The notes beneath the pieces are model-generated. The model was not told where the DNA came from and searched no databases. It was given only the letters and a program-made list of their open reading frames with translations. Both the position numbers and the translations under genes were made by a program. Positions 57,601-64,000 of a DNA stretch of 64,000 bases are shown piece after piece. The stretch spans positions 35,144,963 through 35,208,962 of the forward strand of contig CM064421.1 of NCBI GenBank assembly GCA_032690845.1. The letters are read 5' to 3'. Every line of letters begins with the position of its first letter. The first letter of the stretch is position 1. The stretch comes from Eleusine coracana subsp. coracana (taxonomy: Eukaryota; Streptophyta; Magnoliopsida; Poales; Poaceae).

Positions 57601-60600
57601 GCCCTGAAAAGTTCAATCATGGCGCAAACGAGTTATGATGGAAAGAGTAATGTAGCATCTCATCATCAATATCAGCATACATCGTGGTCACATCAAAATG
57701 ATTCTAAAAATAGTTCACAAGGAGTATCTGTGAAAGATATATCAAAAAATCTACCTACACGAGTTGGGAAAGATGCCCCCAGTCCTGTATTTGCTTGGAG
57801 TCCATCCGAGTCGAGAACCGCTTCAAGTCAACATGATGGTTCTTGCTTAAGTTCAACAACCAATCCGAACTTTCTCGATGAACATCATTCTTCTATTGCT
57901 TCTGCAAAGCCTAAGTGCTGTGCTCCAGCAACTCCTATTGAAGATAGAGGTTCAAGTTCGCCATCCGGCATGTTGAGTCACTCGGAAAGAGTTCCAATCT
58001 GCAGTCCCCAGTCAGCCCCGTCAGCATCTGTTTCTGATATGTGCAAGATAGAGGAGATCATTAATCAGCAAAGGACACTTGATCCAGATACATTGAATGC
58101 TTCAGTTAATCAATCTCCTGAATCTAAGATTTTCCCAGTATCTTCTCCTGATAATCAAGATATTGACCGCGAGTTTCCTAGTCCAACTCCAAGACCTGAG
58201 AACGAAGAGCCTGTAGTTGACAACTCAGGATTAAAACCAGCATCACCTGAAAATTTGGCTGTTTCCCATTCATGCAAGATGGAGGAGATTGTGAATCAGC
58301 ACAAAATACTTGAGGCGGGTGCATCAAATCCTTCAGCTAATCATTATCCTCAATCCGAGGTTTTGCATGTATCTTCCTCTAATGACAAAGATCTTGAACC
58401 AGAATCTGCAAGGTCGGATAATAAAGAGCCTGCCATGGACAACTCACTTTTAACATTAACAGCTACTGCAAATCTGACAATGGCTTCTGCATCTGACAGT
58501 GATACATGCAAGATGGAGGCTCCCGTGAATCAGCAAAAAACACTAGAAGAGGACGTATCAAACGGTTCTATCAATCGGTCTCCTCGTTCCAACATTTTTC
58601 CTGTATCTTCTACTGATAACCAAGACATTGAGCATGCACATCCTGATCCAACTCCAAGGTCTGAGAATAAGGAACCTACTGAAAATCTAGGGACGGCTTC
58701 TGCATCTGACACTGATACATGCAAGATGGAGGAGACCATGAATCACCAAAAAACACCAGAAGAGGACATATCAGATGCTTCTATTAAACGGTCTCCTTGT
58801 TCTAACGTTTTTCTAGTATCTTCTACTGATAACCAAGACATTGAGCGTGCATATCCTATTCCAACTCCAAGGTCTAGGAATAAGGAGCCTACTGAAAATC
58901 TAAGGACGACTTCTGCATCTAACACTGATTCATGCAAGATGGAGGCCACCATGAATCAGCAAAAAACACTGGAAGAGGACATATCAGATGCTTCTGTAAA
59001 TCGATCTCCTTGTTCTAACATTTTTCCAGTATCTTCTACTGATAAGCAAGACATTGAGCATACGTGTCCTAGTCCAACTCCAAGGTCTGGGAATAAGGAG
59101 CCTTCTATGGACACCTCAGGTTTAATGTCAGTAGCGCCAGAAAATTTATCTACTGGTACTAATGCTTCCAATGCGTGCAAGATGGAGGAGATCTTGGATA
59201 AGAAGGTAACAATTGACATAGATGCATCAAGTGGTTCCATTACTCCTCCATCCAAGGTTTCCCTTGTGTCTTCTCCTGATAACCGAGATATTGAGCAAGA
59301 ATTTCCTGGTTCTGCTCCTAAATCTGAGAATAAAGAGCCGCTTGTGGATAACTCAGTGTTAACATCATCAGCACCTGAAAATGAAACTACTACTTCTGCA
59401 TCCACTACTGTTGGATGCAAGATGGAAGTGTTGGATAAGAAAACTACACTTGAAACGGGTGCATCAAATGGTTCAGTTGCTCCGTCTCCTCGATCTGAGG
59501 ATTTCCTTGTAACTTCTGATAATCAAAACATTCAGCGTGGATGTCCTAGTCCAAACCCTAGACCTGAGAATAAGGAGCCAATTGTGGATACCACCATGTT
59601 AATATTAGAAGCGCCTGATAATTTAACAACTGAGGTACCTGGTGAGTCACCAGATGCTTTTGCATTGCCAAAGTCTGGTCCGCCAATTGGGAAACTAGAT
59701 GCCATGGAGTCAGAGTTTAAAGGTGTAGAAGAAATTATTCAAAATGGACTATACAGTGAATCTACTGTTGTTACAAAGGGGGACATGGTAATTGATCCTT
59801 CCTGTGGTGCAGAGTCGATAGATGTGTCTGATGTCTTGGAATCTTTAATGGAACAAAGATGTGAAACTTCATACATGCATGGAACAACAGCATTAGAGGA
59901 TTTCTTAGCTGCTTCAGATGAGGAAGAACCACAATGCTCTAGCCCCATCGCATTGTCCCCTTGGGGTGAACCTAGTTATTATCAAGGTGATGCTGTTGAT
60001 TCTGCACTATGGGGTGTTGAAGATGACTCAATTAATGCTATGTGGTCATTGCTTTCACAAACTCCTACGCTCCAACCTTCATCTGGTTAGTCAGCATGTC
60101 AATGTTTAGCATATCTCCATTGATCACGTCTTCATGCATTTAGTGTTGAAACATCTATTTTTCTCTTCAGCAGGTCCTGGAACCAAGGCAAGTGAAACCC
60201 TGGATATCAACGAGGTAGCTTTGTCTCATGGAATTAATGATTTCTTTCAAAGAGGACCAATGCTAGGGGAGGAACATGTGAAGAATGCAACCTTAGGTGC
60301 TACCACAGATTGGGTACTGCCTGGACAGGTATTATTTTTGCAATATTTGAATATCATTTGCTTCCCACATGGCCATCCGTATAACATCATTTGTTTTCCT
60401 ATAGGTCAAATCAAAACCAAATGATGTGTCAGCATCATCAGTAGATGAGAATAGAGGAATTGTAGGTTGGCAGCCGTCAGCCAATCAGAACTTATCGGCT
60501 GGTACTGCATCTGGCATTGGCCATAATCTTTACTTACCTGGTTGTGAAAAAACATCAATCTTAAGTAAAAGCTCTTCAGAAGCATCAAGGAAGCAGGAAT

Positions 60601-60887
60601 CCACTGGTGTTTCTAGTTCAGGAGAGGCCATTGGAAACACCAATAAAAGCTGGAACCCACCTGTTATTGCTAGTAGGGGGGAGCAGAAGAATCATCGCCA
60701 TGGCAGGTACTCTGAAATCAGTGAATCTTGGCTTCTTAGTTCAAATAACACTAGGAGTAGATCAGATAGATTTGGCACTGGTGGGTCATCAAGGTCAACT
60801 TCAAATGGGCGATCTAGGGTTGTATGTAAATTTCATGAGGGTGGGTACTGCAGGAAGGGTGCATCTTGTAGCTACCTGCATACTTAA
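51672..60887 (+). CDS. NERD-like PHD/SWIB/Plus-3/GYF/CCCH zinc-finger protein (12 exons, about 1994 aa)
   Basis: Arabidopsis NERD and its relatives (CCCH19/CCCH44 type) bind histone H3 and Argonaute and act in RNA-directed chromatin silencing; the same role is inferred. Exons: 51672-52033, 52145-52224, 53127-53317, 53928-54870, 54939-55066, 55547-55606, 55696-55746, 55853-55923, 56326-56471, 56771-60085, 60174-60328, 60405-60887; phases agree throughout. Order: AT-hook-like KKRGRPPKKR (about 74-83); PHD fingers (C106 to about 190; CFICFDGGNLVVCDRRGC, then CSSCEKAVHYMC); SWIB (about 334-415); Plus-3 (about 470-605); coiled segment; GYF (about 771-815; WHYKDPSGNVQGPF); seven Ser/Pro-rich repeats (about 1101-1640); WG/GW motifs; C-terminal CCCH finger C1975-x7-C-x5-C-x3-H1993. 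The intron after exon 8 is AT-AC. Confidence 0.93.
53399..53418 (+). repeat. 20-G homopolymer in NERD-like intron 3
   Basis: An uninterrupted run of 20 G preceded by TGTGTTG. It is followed within 40 bp by an Au-like SINE tail. Confidence 0.9.
53436..53482 (+). repeat. Au-like SINE 3' tail in NERD-like intron 3
   Basis: AGCCTACCTGAACTTGGTTG, then GGGACTAAAAGGCTTTG and TTGTTG. It is closely similar to the tail in AP-2 alpha intron 1. Confidence 0.6.
53711..53772. repeat. Perfect 31-bp tandem duplication
   Basis: Two identical head-to-tail units beginning ATAATAATAACAGGAAGG and ending ATCTACCAGAC, in intron 3 of the NERD-like gene. Confidence 0.95.
55924..56325 (+). other. U12-type AT-AC intron (intron 8 of the NERD-like gene)
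   Basis: The exon frame requires a junction where no GT-AG pair fits. The intron starts ATATCCTCTTT, close to the U12 donor consensus ATATCCTTT. It ends ATCCTTGACTGCATCATAC, where TCCTTGAC matches the U12 branch site (consensus TTCCTTRAC) about 11 nt before a terminal AC. Joining 55923 to 56326 restores a Glu codon and the conserved ELREC string. Not proved by transcript data. Confidence 0.85.
58042..59650 (+). repeat. Seven coding repeats of about 71-80 codons in exon 10 of the NERD-like gene
   Basis: Each unit opens with CKMEE or a variant, continues NQQKTLE and SPxSxxFPVSS, then DNQDIE, and closes PTPRSENKEP. Units 3-5 (about 58508-59140) repeat at a period of exactly 213 bp and are the most similar; the outer units are diverged and vary in length. 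All keep the reading frame. Confidence 0.93.
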
Positions 60888-62003
60888 TATCTGCAATAGA
60901 GAAGAGGATTTGCAATTCTTTCCCATATCACTTTTGTATAGGCTAATTACAATGTAGTCAAATGTAGTCAACAGAGCGTCCATGACATGACCATCTCTGC
61001 TCCGCTCAACTGTAGCCAGGAGTATATGTTTAGCATAGAGGTATGACTGAAACACCCTGCCCAAGGGGCAGATTCAGCTTTTGGGCGTGGTATGTAACAT
61101 TCTGTTCGGTTCAATGGAACTGCGTTTGTATCCCCCAAACAGCTTCATGCTCTGATCCATCTGATTGGGAACTATGATGTCTGACTGATTGATTTAGTTT
61201 CTGATATTTCTCGTGTTGACAGAATGGTGAAGAATGTGTTGCTATGTATTGCCGTTTTCTTTTTAGTGACGCCAAGTATTTTATTGGTTTGCAATTTCTT
61301 AGCAAAGAGAGCTGGAACAGAGATGTGAAGTGGTGTCATTGTTATTAACTATTGTGAGGCTGTACAATAAAATTGTTGGTAGATGATTTTTTGAAGGAGT
61401 TTGTGCTAGGCAGATGATGATGATGAAAAGTGGGCTCAAGAAACTAATGTGGATGGAATATTTGCACAGCCATAGTTATGTACTGAACCACCGATGCCCG
61501 TATGTTCGTGTTGTGGCCTGTTTAAATATTTCATCGGTCTTTCCATTTCCCACGAGAACAGAACAGCCGACTCCCACTTCCAAACGAAGTCAGTGCATAA
61601 TTATTTCAAAACTCTATGAAAAAGAGCCAGGAGCGCATATAATGGATTTGCAAAAGCTACGGTGTGTTTCGGGAATTTATCATGTTTTTACTTTCTCAAA
61701 CCTGCAAATTCCACCATATAATGTACTCCCTCCATATTTTAATTCTCGACGTTCATACAAGAATAGCTTTGTTTATTTCTACTTCAATCTGTTGTTTAAA
61801 GCGTCAATAATTAACGGACGAAGGTAGTAATATACCAAAGTAAATTCACCAGTTTAGCTTTATTGCATTTTTATTAAATTCCCCAGTCTGATTAGTATCA
61901 TCATCTCTCAACGATCATTACATTTTTGGTATAAATCCAGAATCCTCTATCATGTATATACATTTCTTCTCAAACATGCCACTACATAACTCTTGTACAT
62001 CTG
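60888..62003. other. Convergent 3' spacer between the NERD-like and DUF726 genes
   Basis: The two genes face each other tail to tail. The spacer holds both 3' UTRs and one MITE (61726-61827). No gene was recognised. Confidence 0.5.
61726..61827. mobile_element. Stowaway-like MITE
   Basis: Starts CTCCCTCCATATTTTAATT and ends AATTAACGGACGAAGGTAG, with TA on each side (61724-61725, 61828-61829). The ends are imperfectly complementary. Confidence 0.7.
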
Positions 62004-63848
62004 TTATTTTCTGACTGCGGGCAGTGGGATAAAAACGGGATAGTATGTATTAATTTCAAGATGTTCCAGGATCTGTTGTGCAGCCGACAAGTACGAAGAA
62101 TGACCATCAACAAGCTCGGTAACATCAACCTATAAATATACAGAAACCATGTGAAGTAAAATATAATAAGCAAAACTCAAGTAGGAGCACAAGATTTATC
62201 ATCAGCATCCTTACATTTTCAACACCAGGGACATCGATGGCCTGGATGCCAGCCAATCCTTGGGTCAGCAGGCTGCACCAAAATAATTACCAATATTTAG
62301 AAAATTGTGACAAAGTGTTCGTCTGCCGATCCAACCCAAAATCTGGGCATTTGAAGGTATAAAGTTCCATTGTTTACCTCGCACGAAAAGTAACACCTAG
62401 AATCCAGTCATCTCTGGAGTATACATTCACAAATCTTCCAGCGACCATCTGAGTGAGGCATGGACACGTAAAATGGAATGCAAAGTGACACATAGTTTTA
62501 AGGGAGATTTCGTAAATATGCATTGCAATGTCTCTGCACCACAATGTAGCCAGGGTCACTATCACCATACCTTCCTGGCAGGCTCCCATCGCTCACCTTT
62601 CACTGAAACAGGTGCACCTAGGAGTACAACTCTCTCAACCAGTCCCTCTAATTCATTCCATCAAACAGGTGAGAGACATCATCACTAACCCATAATTTTA
62701 TAGGTGGAGATAAGTAAAGAGGTGATACCATTATCACTTGACAAAGCTAGCTCCTGTAAACACTTGAATATAACGCGTGCCCCTAGGGAAAACCCAACAA
62801 GAGTCACAGGCCTGAGAGGATTTTGGCATCAGGGGAACAATACTTTTTAGATACTAACTACGCTGAACAGAACACAATGTAAAACTCTTGAATATAGCAT
62901 GTGCCCCCTGGGAAAACTGTCACAGGCCTAGGAGGATTTTGGGTTACCTATTTCCTTGCAGCCCCTTTAGAAGCACTTCAGCGAGCATTTTCCCTGCCTT
63001 ATCTGATCTGAGAGGATATGATTGGTTAGTTATGAACTAAGTAAATCACTAAGATACTCAAAAAAGGGAGCATTGCATGATAGTTTATCTGAAGTACTGA
63101 AACAGGCAATCAAAACATCAATACTGCAAAATTCAGTAGTTGTCACGAAACACATGATAGCTATCATAGTTTGGAAGTACCTGTCAATAGCAACAGACCA
63201 TTTACTATCAATAAAATCTGCAGCAGCAAGCAGCGTAGCAGGCCAAGCAAATGCTGCCAAAAGTCCACTTAAGACAGTTCTCATTGCACCCTGTTTCATC
63301 AATTCCATTGCAAGTCCTGCGTCAACAATGGCAATGTTATAAATAGGGTTTGGACACAGTTGCAGGTAACGTACAAAACCCAAATATTACTTGATGTCAA
63401 CCAGTCCTGTATTGCTGTACTCACGGCAATTATATGCTTAGACTCCCATTGGAGGATGTACCTGCCAAACATTAGTCGTTGGTGTAAGACGCTCTACAGA
63501 TCTAGCAATATAATTATCATTCACGAAATGAATATCAAAACAAGCTCTGTACCTTTCGAGGTTATCCTTCCATCCTTCCCAAGGTTTCAAGAAGTCATCC
63601 TCATCAAAAGCAAATCCAGAAACAAAGATTCCAACCGCAAGGCGCTGAAAAGATTTTAATGAATTAGATTCATTACTAATGGGACACTGCCGTTCTAATG
63701 GCTTGAAAGTTATGTGCAGGGCAAAGAATGAAAGGAAGTAAGGAACTTACACCCTGACTGTGGTTATCACCGATAGGTTTGAACTCGAATTCCTTCACAC
63801 TTCCAATACGTCTCGCCATTTTACTCCCCGTCAAGCCAGCCCCAGCAG
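62004..63848 (-). CDS. DUF726 (TMCO4-like) alpha/beta-hydrolase, 3' part; N-terminus outside the window
   Basis: DUF726 proteins are membrane-associated, lipase-like hydrolases of unknown substrate (yeast Mil1/YFL034W, animal TMCO4). Ten exons in order: 63848-63751, 63644-63553, 63461-63391, 63316-63181, 63007-62948, 62811-62729, 62647-62571, 62448-62378, 62272-62215, 62129-62004. All introns are GT-AG and the phases agree to a TAA at 62006-62004, giving 289 residues plus a split first codon. Family strings are GAGLTGSKMARRIGSVKEFEF, FLKPWEGWKDNLER, ILQWESKHIIAVSTAIQDWL, the nucleophile elbow VGFSLGARVIF (GxSxG) and YSRDDWILGVTFR. The histidine of the triad may lie in the DGHSSYL segment of the last exon. 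The first exons and start codon lie right of 64000. Confidence 0.9.
62880..62943 (-). repeat. Duplicated fragment of the GxSxG exon in the intron upstream of it
   Basis: The segment resembles 62756-62825: both share CTTGAATATA, a GTGCCCC block, GGGAAAAC, GTCACAGGCCT and GAGGATTTTGG. The copy covers part of exon 62811-62729 and its acceptor, with small deletions, and lies just upstream in transcription. Confidence 0.8.
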
Positions 63849-64000
63849 CTAATTCATCAAAGATTATTTGAAGGAAATGAACAGTTTGGTGGCTGCACTA
63901 CTCTATCCTTCTTTTCGGATCATATATTGCATCTACATGTTGAATGTAAATTGTGCTTGGTGCCCATTCAGAGGTGTGCATCTACATGTTTACTTGTTTA
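63849..64000 (-). other. Intron of the DUF726 gene at the window edge
   Basis: AT-rich sequence upstream of the acceptor at 63849-63850; no exon was recognised. It presumably continues beyond the window. Confidence 0.5.

Noticed and set aside
58530..59420. Repeated minus-strand open frames with similar proteins (starts 58739, 58952, 59420)
   Set aside because: They are antisense shadows of the 213-bp coding repeats of the NERD-like exon 10.
1..64000. CRISPR arrays, operons, phage or bacterial mobile systems
   Set aside because: The window is plant nuclear DNA. Direct repeats found are tandem duplications, LTRs or MITEs, not spaced arrays.

Overview
This is nuclear genomic DNA of a grass, most likely rice (Oryza) or a close relative. 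The call rests on spliced plant genes with GT-AG introns, rice-style Stowaway mini-elements (ends CTCCCTCCG with TA duplications), Copia retrotransposons primed by initiator tRNA-Met, and grass-type small proteins (type-2 lipid transfer proteins, HMA proteins with Lys/Glu tails). I did not assign a chromosome. All exon coordinates were read by eye from splice signals, reading phase and family knowledge.

Layout. 331-1884 (-): a four-exon remorin. 4367-4660 and 5902-6195 (-): two intronless type-2 nsLTP paralogues in tandem. 6878-13986: a 7.1-kb Copia element on the minus strand, with a 320-bp solo LTR nested inside its integrase region. 15806-17215 (-): a three-exon HMA-domain protein. 18620-25415 (+): a 20-exon WD40 protein of the WDR6/Trm734 family. 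26077-29505: a short Copia-type element carrying only gag and protease. 29794-36936: a decayed full-length Copia element. 38609-49174 (+): a 26-exon alpha subunit of the AP-2 clathrin adaptor. 51672-60887 (+): a 12-exon PHD/SWIB/Plus-3/GYF/CCCH protein of the NERD type, with a U12 AT-AC intron. 62004 to the right edge (-): the 3' ten exons of a DUF726 (TMCO4-like) alpha/beta-hydrolase gene.

The genes are unrelated housekeeping or surface functions and do not form a pathway: membrane microdomain scaffold, lipid transfer, HMA protein, tRNA modification, endocytosis, RNA-directed chromatin silencing, membrane hydrolase. The main structure of the window is transposon layering. Three Copia-class insertions with intact target duplications occupy about 18 kb, and at least eight mini-elements sit in introns or spacers.

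I found no novel multi-gene system. The most notable points are the AT-AC intron and expanded 213-bp coding repeats in the NERD-like gene, a short in-frame gap in the AP-2 alpha trunk next to a 60-nt intron, an element with gag and protease only and mismatched LTRs, a Stowaway-like element containing a tRNA-like B box, and a duplicated exon fragment in the DUF726 gene.
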